Notes: generated by a model from the sequence alone, not told the origin. A DNA stretch of 64,000 nucleotides from Euzebya tangerina (GCF_003074135.1 NZ_PPDK01000001.1:124001-188000), one strand, 5' to 3'; shown: positions 18,938-27,716, numbered from the stretch's first letter. Program-made: numbers and translations.

Positions 18938-20809
18938 TCAGACGCCACGACGCTGGTGCTTCCGCTCGGCGTCCTGCTCCGCCCGCGCCACCCGGACCGC
19001 ATCCCGCTGGCTCACCTCGGGGATGCCGACCTCCCACCAGGTCCCGCCCTCGGTCCAGGCGTACTCGTCGACCTCGATCACGATGACCGTCGACTCCGCC
19101 GCCTCCTTGGCCCGTGTGAAGGCGGCCCTGAACTCCTCGACCGAGCCGACCTTCTCGGCGTTCGCGCCCATCGCCGCCGCGTGGGCGGCGAAGTCGACGC
19201 GGAAGAGCTTCTCGTGCCTCGCCGTCCGCAGCAGGTTGTTGAACTCCTCACCCCCGGTGTTGGTCTGGAGGCGGTTGATGACCGCGAACCCGCCGTTGTC
19301 GCAGAGGATCGTGATGACCTTGTGACCGGTGAACACCTGGGCGTAGATGTCGGAGTTCATCATCATCCACGAGCCGTCGCCGACCCAGCAGATGACGTCG
19401 GCATCGTCGCCAACGGCCATCTTCGCGCCCCAGGCCCCAGCCACCTCGTAGCCCATGCAGGAGTAGCCGTACTCGCAGTCGAAGGAGTGCACCGACTTGG
19501 CGTGCCACCCCATGTTCAGCTCGCCTGGCAAGCCGCCGGCCGCCGCGACCTGGTAGTCGTCGGGGTCGCAGAGGTCATTCACTGCTCGAACCACCTGGGC
19601 GTAGGTGGGCACGTCGGTGTCGGCCGTCGAGAGCCGGTCGAGGTAGCCGTACCACTCCTGCCGGACCTCTGCTGTGCGCTCCAGGCAGGCAGCGGGTGCG
19701 CGGTACTCGCCCAGCGCCTCGTCCAGCGCCGTCAGGCTGACCTCGGCGTCACCGACGACGCTCACCGCCCGGTGCTTGGTGGCGTCGAAGCGGCCGACGT
19801 TGACCGAAACCAGCGTCATGTCCGGGTCGCGGAACAGCGACCACGACCCGGTCGTGAAGTCCTGCAGGCGTGTCCCGACCGCGATGACGACGTCGGCGTC
19901 TTCGGCGATCGCGTTGGCCGAGGTGCTGCCGGTCACGCCGATCGGGCCGGCGAAGTTCGGGTGGTCGGCGAACACCGTGGCCTTCCCGGCGACGGTCTCG
20001 GTGATCGGGATGCCGCGCTCCTCGGCGATCCTGGTCAGCGTGTCGACGGCGCCGGAGTAGTGGACCCCGCCGCCGCTGATGATGACCGGCCGCTGCGCCG
20101 ATCGGATGGCCTGCGCCGCCTGGGCGATCTCGCGCGGATCGGGACCGTGCCTGCGGATGTGGTGCACCCGCGGCTCGAAGAAGACCTCCGGGAAGTCGTA
20201 GGCCTCCGCCGCGATGTCCTGGGGCAGTCCGAGGTAGGCCGGGCCGCAGTCGGCCGGGTCGAGCATCGTCGCCAGGGCCTGGGGCAGTGAGCTCAGCAAC
20301 TGCTCGGGCCGGGTGATCCGGTCCCAGTACCGCGTGACCGGCTTGAAGGTGTCCGACACCGTGATGGTCGGGTCCGCGAAGTGCTCGACCTGCTGGAGCA
20401 CCGGATCGACCAAGCGGTGCTGGAAGCTGTCGCCCGAGATGAGCAGCAGCGGCAGCCGGTTGGCGTGCGCCACCGCGGCGGCCGTCACCATGTTGGTCGA
20501 GCCGGGGCCGACCGACGAGGTCGCCACCATGATCCTGCGCCGCAGCATGGCCTTGGCGTAGGCCACACCGGCCAGCGCCATGGACTGCTCGTTGTGGCCG
20601 CGCCAGGTCGGGAGCTCGTCCTGGACGGGCTCGAGCGCCTCGGCCAGGGCCACGACGTTGCCGTGCCCGAAGATCCCGAAGACGCCGGCGAACACGCGCT
20701 CTTCGGTCTGGAGCGTCGTCACGCGACCGCCGGCCACCCCGTCCGTGGTGTACTGCGCCGTCAGCCAGCGCACGAGGGCCTGGGCCGCGGTCAGTCGTAC
20801 CGTCTTCAT
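18938..20809 (-). CDS. iolD: 3D-(3,5/4)-trihydroxycyclohexane-1,2-dione acylhydrolase (ThDP-dependent)
   Basis: 623 residues with the three-domain ThDP fold. The N-terminal domain has RVFAGVFGIFGHGNVVALAEAL and SVGPGSTNMVTAA. The C-terminal cofactor motif begins WVGDGSWMMMNSDIYAQV and ends at the conserved Asn in CDNGGFAVI. It hydrolyses the inositol-derived dione to 5-deoxy-glucuronate. The ATG at 20809 follows a strong GGAGGAAG (20812-20819) and overlaps the upstream Gfo/Idh stop (ATGA). Homology begins there; the open frame continues upstream only as an antisense-like shadow of the neighbour. Confidence 0.96.
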   Translation of the reverse strand: MKTVRLTAAQALVRWLTAQYTTDGVAGGRVTTLQTEERVFAGVFGIFGHGNVVALAEALEPVQDELPTWRGHNEQSMALAGVAYAKAMLRRRIMVATSSVGPGSTNMVTAAAVAHANRLPLLLISGDSFQHRLVDPVLQQVEHFADPTITVSDTFKPVTRYWDRITRPEQLLSSLPQALATMLDPADCGPAYLGLPQDIAAEAYDFPEVFFEPRVHHIRRHGPDPREIAQAAQAIRSAQRPVIISGGGVHYSGAVDTLTRIAEERGIPITETVAGKATVFADHPNFAGPIGVTGSTSANAIAEDADVVIAVGTRLQDFTTGSWSLFRDPDMTLVSVNVGRFDATKHRAVSVVGDAEVSLTALDEALGEYRAPAACLERTAEVRQEWYGYLDRLSTADTDVPTYAQVVRAVNDLCDPDDYQVAAAGGLPGELNMGWHAKSVHSFDCEYGYSCMGYEVAGAWGAKMAVGDDADVICWVGDGSWMMMNSDIYAQVFTGHKVITILCDNGGFAVINRLQTNTGGEEFNNLLRTARHEKLFRVDFAAHAAAMGANAEKVGSVEEFRAAFTRAKEAAESTVIVIEVDEYAWTEGGTWWEVGIPEVSQRDAVRVARAEQDAERKHQRRGV

Positions 20810-22050
20810 GTGCTTCCTCCATCGCTGTCGTGGCCAGCACCGTCGTGGCCGGCACTGTCGTGGCCGGCACTGTCCTGGCCCGGCTCGGACAGGTCCACGT
20901 CCTCCCAGCCCCCCGAATCGAAGGACCGGATCATGGCGTCGAGGACTCGCGCGACCCGGAGGGCCGCACCGAAGCCGGGTTCGAACGGCCGCCCCTCCGC
21001 GACGGCGGTGCAGAACTCCGCCGCCTCGATGCCCTTGAGGTCCTCGTAGCCCAGCGAGTTGCCGTACCCGGGCACGAAGTTGCCGTGGTGGGGCAACCAG
21101 TCCCCGGCGAGCACGCGCTGGTACCCGTCGGCCGGGCTCTCCTCGGGGAGGTAGAGGTCCATCTGGTTGAGGGTCTCGTGGTCCCAACTGGCCGCACCCC
21201 GCTCACCGTTCAACTCGAAGGCCATCGCGCTCTGCGGGCCGAAGATGCTGCGGTCGACCTCGAGCGTGCCACGGGCGCCACCAGCGAACTCGACCAACGC
21301 TCCGACGTAGTCCTCGTTGGTGACCGGCCCGGTCGGGTCTCCCGGGGCGCCCCGGTCGTAGTGCGTCCCCTCCCCCGGCTTGGGCAACGGTCGCTGCTTG
21401 ACGAAGGTCTCCTTCGTCGCGGTCAGGCGCGTGATCGGACCGGCCAGGTGCAGCGCCATGTCCACGGCGTGGCACATCAGGTCGAGCAGCGAGCCGTAGC
21501 CGGCCTCGTCCTGCTTGAACCGCCAGCTCAGCAGGCCCAACCGGTCTCGTCCGTACATCGAGAAGAAGCGGCCCCGGTAGTGCGTGAGGGCGCCCAACCG
21601 ACCCTCGTCGATGAGGGTCTTCAGGTGCTGGACCAGCGGGGTCCAGCGGTAGTTGTAGCCACACCCGCTGACGACACCGGCCTGGCGTGCCGCCGCCTCG
21701 ATGGCCGCCGTGTCGGCAAGGGTGAGCCCCACGGGCTTCTCGCAGAAGACGTGCTTCCCGCTCTCCGCCGCCGCCACAGCCAGGTCCCGGTGCATGCCGT
21801 TCGGCGCAGTGATGTCAATGATGTCGAGGTCGTCGCGAGCGATCAGGTCCCGCCAATCGGCGTGGGCCTCCGCGAACCCGAAGTTGGCCAGCGCTTCTGC
21901 GCGCCGCTCCTCGACCGGGTCACAGACCGCCGCCAGCACGGGCGTGATGTCCCGGTCCCCGAACCGCGACGGCAGCGCGCGGTAGGACCGGGAGTGGGCC
22001 TGACCCATCCAGCCGAAGCCGATCACGCCGACCCGCAACTCGTGTGACAC
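20806..22050 (-). CDS. Gfo/Idh/MocA family oxidoreductase, probable inositol dehydrogenase paralogue
   Basis: 414 residues. NAD(P)-binding Rossmann start RVGVIGFGWMGQAHSRSY, the conserved FCEKPVGL, and a C-terminal substrate domain with LLDLMCHAVDMALHLAGP. The GTG at 22050 is preceded by GAGGGAGAGAGAAG. It is the first gene of the operon leading into iolD-iolC-iolB-aldolase. It may oxidise another inositol stereoisomer or interconvert keto-inositols, as IolX/IolW do; the substrate is not deducible. The C-terminus carries a DSAGH-type pentapeptide repeat that is not part of the family fold. Confidence 0.88.
   Translation of the reverse strand: MSHELRVGVIGFGWMGQAHSRSYRALPSRFGDRDITPVLAAVCDPVEERRAEALANFGFAEAHADWRDLIARDDLDIIDITAPNGMHRDLAVAAAESGKHVFCEKPVGLTLADTAAIEAAARQAGVVSGCGYNYRWTPLVQHLKTLIDEGRLGALTHYRGRFFSMYGRDRLGLLSWRFKQDEAGYGSLLDLMCHAVDMALHLAGPITRLTATKETFVKQRPLPKPGEGTHYDRGAPGDPTGPVTNEDYVGALVEFAGGARGTLEVDRSIFGPQSAMAFELNGERGAASWDHETLNQMDLYLPEESPADGYQRVLAGDWLPHHGNFVPGYGNSLGYEDLKGIEAAEFCTAVAEGRPFEPGFGAALRVARVLDAMIRSFDSGGWEDVDLSEPGQDSAGHDSAGHDGAGHDSDGGST
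20825..20884. repeat. Four imperfect 15-bp tandem repeats in the 3' end of the oxidoreductase gene
   Basis: Units begin at 20825, 20840, 20855 and 20870 and encode, on the minus strand, DSAGH, DSAGH, DGAGH and a degenerate copy. The reading frame is kept by the 15-bp period. This points to recent slippage expansion of a disordered tail. Confidence 0.85.
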
Positions 22051-22132
22051 GTGCGCTTCTCTCTCCCTCGGGCACGGGTGCCCGTGGCAACTGACCCTTG
22101 AGTCTCCGGCGGCTCCCGGAGAGACTTGGGGG

Positions 22133-22161
22133 ACTATAGCCATAACCTTGGAACGTTCCAA
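22133..22161 (-). promoter_or_regulatory. Promoter of the minus-strand iol operon (TTGGAA-N17-TATAGT)
   Basis: On the minus strand TTGGAA (22161-22156) and TATAGT (22138-22133) are exactly 17 bp apart, the same architecture as the lacI promoter. The start would be near 22126, giving a leader of about 76 nt. The -35 box is an arm of operator site 2, so repressor binding would block polymerase. Confidence 0.7.
22148..22161. promoter_or_regulatory. LacI-type operator TTGGAACGTTCCAA (site 2)
   Basis: Identical in all 14 bases to site 1. It is placed between the minus-strand iol operon and the plus-strand leader peptide/oxidoreductase pair, so one bound repressor could control both directions. 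Confidence 0.8.
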
Positions 22162-22188
22162 CAGCAATCTTGGAGAAGGCGGTTCGCC

Positions 22189-22212
22189 ATGCTCGACGAC
22201 GAACGCTCATGA
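22189..22212 (+). CDS. Putative 7-residue leader peptide coupled to the downstream oxidoreductase
   Basis: ATG at 22189 reads MLDDERS and stops with TGA at 22210-22212, which overlaps the next gene's ATG (22209-22211) by the usual ATGA. A strong ribosome site, GGAGAAGG (22172-22179), sits 9 nt before it, whereas the oxidoreductase ATG has no Shine-Dalgarno of its own. This suggests the small ORF recruits ribosomes and hands them over. Sequence content gives no obvious attenuation codons. Confidence 0.5.
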   Translation: MLDDERS

Positions 22213-23384
22213 ACGCCACACCCCAACCCACGATCCGCATCGGTCTCATCGGAACGAGTTGGTGGGCGGACGCGATGTACCTGCCGGCCTTGAGCTCACT
22301 CTCGGACGTGGCCGTCACGGCCATCGCCGGACGACGCCCTGGGCCGCTGGCTGAGCGGGCCTCGCAGTGGGACATCGCGGCGACCTACGCCGACTGGCGG
22401 GACATGCTGGACAGGGCCGACCTCGACGGTGTGATCATCGCGGCGGCCAACTCGGTCCATCATCCGGCTGCCCTCGCTGCACTGCGACGGGATCTTGCCG
22501 TGCTCTGCGAGAAGCCCTTGGCGGGCACTGCCGGAGAGGCCCATGAGTTGGCCGAGCTGGCCGACCAACGCCAGGCGGTGACGATGGTCCCCTTCACCTA
22601 CGCCTTCATGCCCGGGTTCCGCTGGCTCCGCCGCCTGGTGCGTGAGGGATACGTGGGGCGCGTCCATCACGTCGGACTGCGGTATCACACCGGGTTCGGG
22701 CTCGACCCCGCCTACAACTGGAAGTTCGACGCTCGACGCAACCCGACCGGAGCGCTCGGCGACATCGGGTCCCACTTCATCCACCTCGCCATCGAGCTGG
22801 CCGGGCCGATCAGCCACGTCACCGCCCAGATGGACACCCTGGGTTCTCGCGCGACGACCGACCCCGACGGGCAGTCCTATCCCGCGGCCAGCGACGCTGC
22901 GATCCTCATCCTGGGGTTCGAGGGTGGGGCACAGGGGGTGCTTCACGCCTCTGCCGTCGCACACGAGGGAACCAGCATGGACCAGCGGCACATGATCGAG
23001 GTCCATGGCAGCGCCGGGACGCTGGCCTACAAGATCGACTGGGACGAGGTGCAGATCGTCACGGGCTCCCGGGTCGGGGAGGGGCCCGTTCGGCCGCTTC
23101 CGATTCCGGACGACATCTGGGGCCCGGTCCGTCGCAGTCCAATCCACGACACCTACCGCGACGTCTTCCGAACCACCGATGCCATGGCACGAGGGTGGGC
23201 GCAGGCCATCGCCCCGCGTCGTCAGGTCCGCCCTGACTTCGCCGACGGTGCCGCAGTCCAGCAGGTGCTCGAGGCCGCCCTGGCCTCCTCCACCAGCGGT
23301 CGGCGAGTGGCCCTCGACCCTCCGGCCGGTGAACGACCGTCTGCCCGACCGCGGACGGGGTCACCTGAGATGGAGCCGAAATAG
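22209..23384 (+). CDS. Gfo/Idh/MocA family oxidoreductase
   Basis: 391 residues. Rossmann start IRIGLIGTSWWADAMYLPAL (a variant of GxGxxG lacking the second and third glycines), CEKPLAGTAGEAHELAELA, and GALGDIGSHFIHLAIELAGP in the catalytic domain. The ATG at 22209 overlaps the leader peptide stop. Divergent from the iolD operon and sharing operator site 2, it is probably part of the inositol regulon, perhaps for another cyclitol or a sugar-like side substrate. The altered nucleotide motif is worth noting, though this GT/SWW form occurs in some family members. Confidence 0.85.
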   Translation: MNATPQPTIRIGLIGTSWWADAMYLPALSSLSDVAVTAIAGRRPGPLAERASQWDIAATYADWRDMLDRADLDGVIIAAANSVHHPAALAALRRDLAVLCEKPLAGTAGEAHELAELADQRQAVTMVPFTYAFMPGFRWLRRLVREGYVGRVHHVGLRYHTGFGLDPAYNWKFDARRNPTGALGDIGSHFIHLAIELAGPISHVTAQMDTLGSRATTDPDGQSYPAASDAAILILGFEGGAQGVLHASAVAHEGTSMDQRHMIEVHGSAGTLAYKIDWDEVQIVTGSRVGEGPVRPLPIPDDIWGPVRRSPIHDTYRDVFRTTDAMARGWAQAIAPRRQVRPDFADGAAVQQVLEAALASSTSGRRVALDPPAGERPSARPRTGSPEMEPK

Positions 23385-23387
23385 CCC

Positions 23388-23417
23388 TTGACACGGCGGC
23401 TACTAGCTCTCTAGTTT
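23388..23417 (+). promoter_or_regulatory. Promoter of iolG operon (TTGACA-N18-TAGTTT)
   Basis: A consensus -35 TTGACA at 23388-23393 begins 3 bp after the previous stop codon; TAGTTT at 23412-23417 follows after 18 bp. The start would fall near 23424, exactly at the first base of the tandem operators. Confidence 0.65.
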
Positions 23418-23423
23418 CTGGAT

Positions 23424-23449
23424 TTGGAACGTTCCATGGAGCGTTCCAA
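23424..23449. promoter_or_regulatory. Overlapping double LacI-type operator (sites 3 and 4)
   Basis: TTGGAACGTTCCAT (23424-23437) and ATGGAGCGTTCCAA (23436-23449) share two bases; each differs from the perfect palindrome by one or two positions. Their centres are 12 bp apart, a little over one helical turn, downstream of the iolG promoter. Confidence 0.75.
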
Positions 23450-23487
23450 CCACAACGACCCCTACTCAAGAGCCACCAGGAGGGTGC

Positions 23488-24474
23488 GTGAACGTCGGGC
23501 TGCTCGGTGCGGGACGGATCGGATCCCTGCACGCCGACACACTCGGTCGTGATCCTCGCGTCGATCACGTGCTGGTCAGCGACCCGATCGCCCAGCGCGC
23601 AGCAGACGTCTCCGACCGGGTCGGCGGCACGGTGGTCGAGGAGCCGGCAGAGCTGCTGTCGACGTGCGACGCCGTCGTGATCGCGTCCAGCACAGATCTC
23701 CACGAGCGGCACCTGGTGATGGCGGCCGAGGCCGGGGTTCCCGCCTTCTGCGAGAAGCCCATCGCATTGGATCTGGCGTCGACCGACCGGGCGATCGCCG
23801 CCGTCGAGGCATCCGGCACACCGGTCCAGATGGGATTCAACCGTCGCTTCGACCCCGAGTTCGCCGCCGCACGCGAGGCCGTCCGTGCCGGGGCACTGGG
23901 GCAGGTGCTCCTCGTGATCGGGCAGCACCACGATCACCAGCCGCCTCCCGTCGAGTACGTCGGACCCTCCGGCGGCCAGTTCGCCGACCAACTCATCCAC
24001 GACTTCGATCTGCTCCGCTTCGTCACCGGTCAGGAGGTGGTCGCCGTCAATGCCGCGGGGAGCGACGCCGGGATGGACATGTTCGGACGGCACGGTGATA
24101 CGGCGGTGTCCGTCGTGACGCTGTGGCTGGACGGCGGGACGATGGCAACGCTCTGCGGCGTGCGGATGGACCCGCTGGGCTACGACGTCAGGATGGAGGT
24201 CTTCGGGACCGAGGACTCCATCGCCGTCGGGCTTGACGATCAGACCCCCATCAGACCGGTCAACGCACCCGCTCCGACGTCGCCTCATCGGGAGTGGTTG
24301 CCCCGGTTCGGCGCCAGCTACGCCGCCGAGATGGACGCCTTCCTGCAGGTGGTCCAGGGGACGGCCGAGAGCCCCTGCACCGTTGCCGACGCCCGAGCGG
24401 CCCTGATGATCGCCACGGCCTGCCGCCTGTCGCTGCAGGAGGGGCACCCCGTGGACCTGAAGGACGTCTCGTGA
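23488..24474 (+). CDS. iolG: Inositol 2-dehydrogenase
   Basis: 328 residues, Gfo/Idh/MocA. NVGLLGAGRIGSLHA (GxGxxG NAD site), FCEKPIALDLASTD, MGFNRRFDPEFAAAREAV and GGQFADQLIHDFDLLRFVTG are the typical IolG series. It oxidises myo-inositol to 2-keto-myo-inositol with NAD+. The GTG at 23488 follows AGGAGG (23479-23484). Its stop overlaps the iolE start (GTGA), and the ABC transporter genes lie downstream in the same direction. The TTGACA promoter with the double operator lies immediately upstream. Confidence 0.92.
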   Translation: MNVGLLGAGRIGSLHADTLGRDPRVDHVLVSDPIAQRAADVSDRVGGTVVEEPAELLSTCDAVVIASSTDLHERHLVMAAEAGVPAFCEKPIALDLASTDRAIAAVEASGTPVQMGFNRRFDPEFAAAREAVRAGALGQVLLVIGQHHDHQPPPVEYVGPSGGQFADQLIHDFDLLRFVTGQEVVAVNAAGSDAGMDMFGRHGDTAVSVVTLWLDGGTMATLCGVRMDPLGYDVRMEVFGTEDSIAVGLDDQTPIRPVNAPAPTSPHREWLPRFGASYAAEMDAFLQVVQGTAESPCTVADARAALMIATACRLSLQEGHPVDLKDVS

Positions 24475-25370
24475 GTCTGCTGGACCGCGTCGCTGGCGCC
24501 CCCATCACCTGGGGCGTCGACGGGTCGCCGGGCTGGGGGTATCTGATGCCGCCGGATCGGGTCCTGGCCGAGATGGTCGAGCTGGGCCTGCGGGCGACCG
24601 AGCTCGGCCCGGACGGCTGGCTCGGCGAGACCACCGACCAGGTGCTGGCTCGACTGGACCGCTTCGGCCTCGGTCTGGTGGGCGGCTTCGTACCCGCGGT
24701 CCTGTACCGACAGGACCGGGTGGACCAGGAACTGACGGCCTTTGCGGAGGCGGTCAGGACGTTGCGGGCCGGCGGAGCGGAGATCGCGGTGGTCGGCCCT
24801 GATTCCCACCTCCCCGGCTATGACACCGAGGTGCACCTGACCGACGACGAGTGGGACATCTTCTTCGAGGCGTTCGCACAACTGCAGGAGATCGCGGCCC
24901 AGCACGACATCACGGTCGCGACCCACCCCCACTGGGGCATGGCGGTCCAGGATTCGCGCGACGTCAACCAACTCCTCACCCGCACCAGCTCCCGCCTCTG
25001 CCTCGACACCGGACACCTGGCCTTGGCCGGCGTGGACCAGATGGCCCTGATCACGGCTGCCGCAGACCGCATCCACCACGTCCACCTCAAGGACGTCGAC
25101 CCCGACCTGGCCGCCGCTGTGCGCTCCGGTGAACGGAACTTCCGAGCAGCGGTGATCGACGGCCTGTTCACCGCCCTCGGCGAGGGGGACGTCGACCTTC
25201 GCGGGCTCATCCAAGCGCTCGAGTCCCGAGGATTCAACGGCTGGTACGTCCTCGAACAAGACGTTGCCCTCGCCGAGGAACCCCCGCCGGCAGCGGGCCC
25301 GATCATCGATGCCCGCACCAGCCTCGACTACCTGCACTCGCTGGACGCGGACCTGACGGCACCGGTCTGA
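24471..25370 (+). CDS. iolE: Inosose dehydratase-like sugar phosphate isomerase/epimerase family protein
   Basis: 299 residues, AP-endonuclease-2/xylose isomerase-like barrel. The N-terminal [42 protein letters not shown] is the pattern of actinobacterial IolE proteins. Metal-ligand segments include [11 protein letters not shown] and HHVHLKDVD. It dehydrates 2-keto-myo-inositol to the dione used by IolD. The GTG at 24471 is coupled to iolG by a 4-nt overlap; the gene extends to 59 bp before the binding-protein gene. Confidence 0.88.
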   Translation: MSLLDRVAGAPITWGVDGSPGWGYLMPPDRVLAEMVELGLRATELGPDGWLGETTDQVLARLDRFGLGLVGGFVPAVLYRQDRVDQELTAFAEAVRTLRAGGAEIAVVGPDSHLPGYDTEVHLTDDEWDIFFEAFAQLQEIAAQHDITVATHPHWGMAVQDSRDVNQLLTRTSSRLCLDTGHLALAGVDQMALITAAADRIHHVHLKDVDPDLAAAVRSGERNFRAAVIDGLFTALGEGDVDLRGLIQALESRGFNGWYVLEQDVALAEEPPPAAGPIIDARTSLDYLHSLDADLTAPV

Positions 25371-25429
25371 GCCACGCAGCCCCCAACCACCCCCTGCAAG
25401 ACCCGATCCCCAACAAGGAGCAATGCACG

Positions 25430-26542
25430 ATGAAATCCAGAGCCTGGCTTGCAATCGCAGCCATCATGTTGCTGATCCTGTCCGCCTGCACCTCCGTCGA
25501 CGACAGTGACGGCGAGACGGCGGACGGCGGCGAAGACACCGACACCGCGGAGACCGACGACGGCGGTGAGGAGGAACCAGCGGACACCGGCGGTGAGGAG
25601 GAGGAACCGGCCGACGACAGCGACGACTCCTCGGATGACAGTGGTGACTCGGGAGATGACGGGGCGGTCGCCCAGCGTGACTACCGCTTCGTCGTGGTCA
25701 GCCATGGCCAGTCATCCGACCCGTTCTGGACCGTGGCAGCGAACGGCGTCAGTGATGCTGGCGACGACATGGGCGTGACTGTCGAGTACCAAGCGCCCGG
25801 CACCTTCGACATGGTCGAGATGAGTCAGATCATCGACGCGGCCGTCGCCTCCGAGCCGGACGGCCTCGTGGTCACACTGCCGGACGCCGAGGCGCTCAGC
25901 GACTCCGTCCAAGCTGCAGTCGACGCCGGCATCCCGGTGATCTCCATGAACTCGGGCTCCGATGACTTCGCGGACCTCGGCGTCCTGGTCCACGTCGGCC
26001 AGACCGAGTTCGAGGCCGGTCTGATCGCCGGTGAGCGGATGGCCGAGGAAGGGGTCACCAACGCCCTGTGCATCAACCAGGAGGTCGGCAACACCGCCCT
26101 GGACGACCGCTGCGGCGGCTTCGAGGAGGGACTCGACGGCACGGTGGACGTCATCCCCGTCGACCTGGCGGACCCCGCTGGGACGCAGTCAACGGTGGAG
26201 GGTGCCCTCAGCGATGAGATCGACGGCATCCTGGCGCTGGGCCCGACCGGCGCCATCCCGACACTGGCTGCCGTGGAGAACGTCGGCTCTGACGTCGCCC
26301 TGGCCACGTTCGACCTCGGACCCGAGGTGCTGACAGCCATCGACGAAGGCCGGATGCTCTTCGCCATCGACCAGGCCCAGTACCTCCAGGGCTACCTGCC
26401 CATCGTGTTCATGACGAAGTTCCTGGACACGGGAGCCCTGCCGCTCGGCAGCGTGGACCGCGTGGTCCTGACCGGTCCCCAGATCGTGGACGCGGAGACG
26501 GCCGCGTCGGTGCTAGAGGCTTCCGAAGCGGGTCTGCGCTAG
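25430..26542 (+). CDS. Sugar/cyclitol ABC transporter substrate-binding lipoprotein
   Basis: 370 residues. Signal peptide with lipobox LSAC (C20), then a linker of about 55 residues made almost wholly of Asp, Glu, Gly and Thr, then a type-1 periplasmic-binding fold ([23 protein letters not shown] .. [12 protein letters not shown] .. [10 protein letters not shown]) like RbsB and inositol binders. Given its place behind iolG-iolE and in front of a permease and ATPase, it probably binds myo-inositol outside the membrane. The start ATG follows AAGGAG. Confidence 0.88.
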   Translation: MKSRAWLAIAAIMLLILSACTSVDDSDGETADGGEDTDTAETDDGGEEEPADTGGEEEEPADDSDDSSDDSGDSGDDGAVAQRDYRFVVVSHGQSSDPFWTVAANGVSDAGDDMGVTVEYQAPGTFDMVEMSQIIDAAVASEPDGLVVTLPDAEALSDSVQAAVDAGIPVISMNSGSDDFADLGVLVHVGQTEFEAGLIAGERMAEEGVTNALCINQEVGNTALDDRCGGFEEGLDGTVDVIPVDLADPAGTQSTVEGALSDEIDGILALGPTGAIPTLAAVENVGSDVALATFDLGPEVLTAIDEGRMLFAIDQAQYLQGYLPIVFMTKFLDTGALPLGSVDRVVLTGPQIVDAETAASVLEASEAGLR

Positions 26543-26561
26543 CAGGCGATGGCCCTTCCGG

Positions 26562-26594
26562 CGGGCTGAGTCGTCTGCGAGACTGCTCAGCCCG
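26562..26594 (+). terminator. Intercistronic hairpin between binding-protein and permease genes
   Basis: CGGGCTGAG (26562-26570) pairs perfectly with CTCAGCCCG (26586-26594), and inside the loop GTCT pairs with AGAC. No T-tract follows. Such hairpins after a binding-protein gene usually trim transcription or stabilise the upstream message so that the binding protein is made in excess. Confidence 0.6.
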
Positions 26595-26627
26595 TCGGGG
26601 GCCATGCTTCACACCCGGAGGGCCGCC

Positions 26628-27716
26628 ATGAGCACACAAACTGCCGAGCCACCCACCACAACGAACAGCGGCGATGGGTCCGACGATGAGCGGGTTCGGT
26701 CGCAGAGCGTCCTCACCCGCCTGCTCACCAGGCCGGAATTCGGCGCGCTCGTCGCCGTCGTCCTGGTCTGGGGGTTCTTCGCCGTCGTGGCGTCGGACAA
26801 CAACTTCATCTCGACGCAGACGACCGCTGCGATCCTCAACCGTGCCGCTCCCCTGGGCATCCTCGCCGTCGCGGTGGCGCTGTTGATGATCGCTGGCGAG
26901 TTCGACCTTTCAGTTGGCTCCGTCATCGGCTTCGCAGGCATGGCCATCATGCTGCTCGTGTCCTCGTCCGATGTCGGCGGGCTGGCATGGCCGCTGCTCC
27001 CCGCACTCGTCGTGGCGCTGGTGATCACGGCGGGGGTTGGGTTTCTCAACGGCATCATGGTGATCACCACGAGGCTGCCGTCGTTCATCATCACGCTGGG
27101 CGCACTCTTCGTCTTCCGTGGACTGGCAACGGCGATCCCGCGGACGGTGACGAACCGGACGCAGCTGGGTGGGTTCGACACGATTCCTGGTGCCGACGCG
27201 ATCGTGTCGCTCTTCGGTCGCAAGATCGATCTGTTCGGAGCCCGGTTCGACATCTCCATCGCCTGGTGGTTGGGGTTGACGCTTCTGGCCTGGTTCGTGC
27301 TGTCGCGTACCCCCATCGGCAACTGGATCTTCGGCGTCGGGGGTGATGACAACGCCTCCCGAAACGTCGGCGTTCCGGTCACACGGCTCAAGATCGGCCT
27401 GTTCATGGTGACGGCCTCGGCCGCGTTCCTCGTCGCGCTCATACAGGTGGCATCGTTTGGTGGTGCCGACTCGTTGCGCGGTGAACTGCAGGAGTTCAAT
27501 GCGATCATCGCCGCCGTCGTCGGCGGGGTGCTGCTGACCGGTGGCTACGGCTCGGTCATCGGAGCCACGCTCGGCGCGCTCATCTTCGCGATGGTGCAGC
27601 AGGGGATCATCGTCACCGGCGTCGACGGCGACTGGTTCAAGGTCTTCGTCGGCGCGATCCTCGTGGTCGCCGTGGTGTTCAACAACTTCATCCGGACCCA
27701 GGCACAGAAGCGGTGA
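26628..27716 (+). CDS. ABC transporter permease, RbsC-like
   Basis: 362 residues with a soluble N-terminus of about 35 residues and about ten hydrophobic helices. Family marks are [21 protein letters not shown] and [27 protein letters not shown], plus [22 protein letters not shown] toward the end. It forms the membrane channel for the cyclitol/sugar bound by the preceding lipoprotein. I chose the ATG at 26628, behind GGAGGG (26617-26622), over the ATG at 26604. The stop overlaps the ATPase start (GTGA). Confidence 0.9.
   Translation: MSTQTAEPPTTTNSGDGSDDERVRSQSVLTRLLTRPEFGALVAVVLVWGFFAVVASDNNFISTQTTAAILNRAAPLGILAVAVALLMIAGEFDLSVGSVIGFAGMAIMLLVSSSDVGGLAWPLLPALVVALVITAGVGFLNGIMVITTRLPSFIITLGALFVFRGLATAIPRTVTNRTQLGGFDTIPGADAIVSLFGRKIDLFGARFDISIAWWLGLTLLAWFVLSRTPIGNWIFGVGGDDNASRNVGVPVTRLKIGLFMVTASAAFLVALIQVASFGGADSLRGELQEFNAIIAAVVGGVLLTGGYGSVIGATLGALIFAMVQQGIIVTGVDGDWFKVFVGAILVVAVVFNNFIRTQAQKR

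Noticed and set aside
18925-18940. TCGAATCCCGG resembling a tRNA T-arm
   Set aside because: No acceptor, D- or anticodon stem can be built around it; it lies across the iolD 3' end and the hairpin arm.
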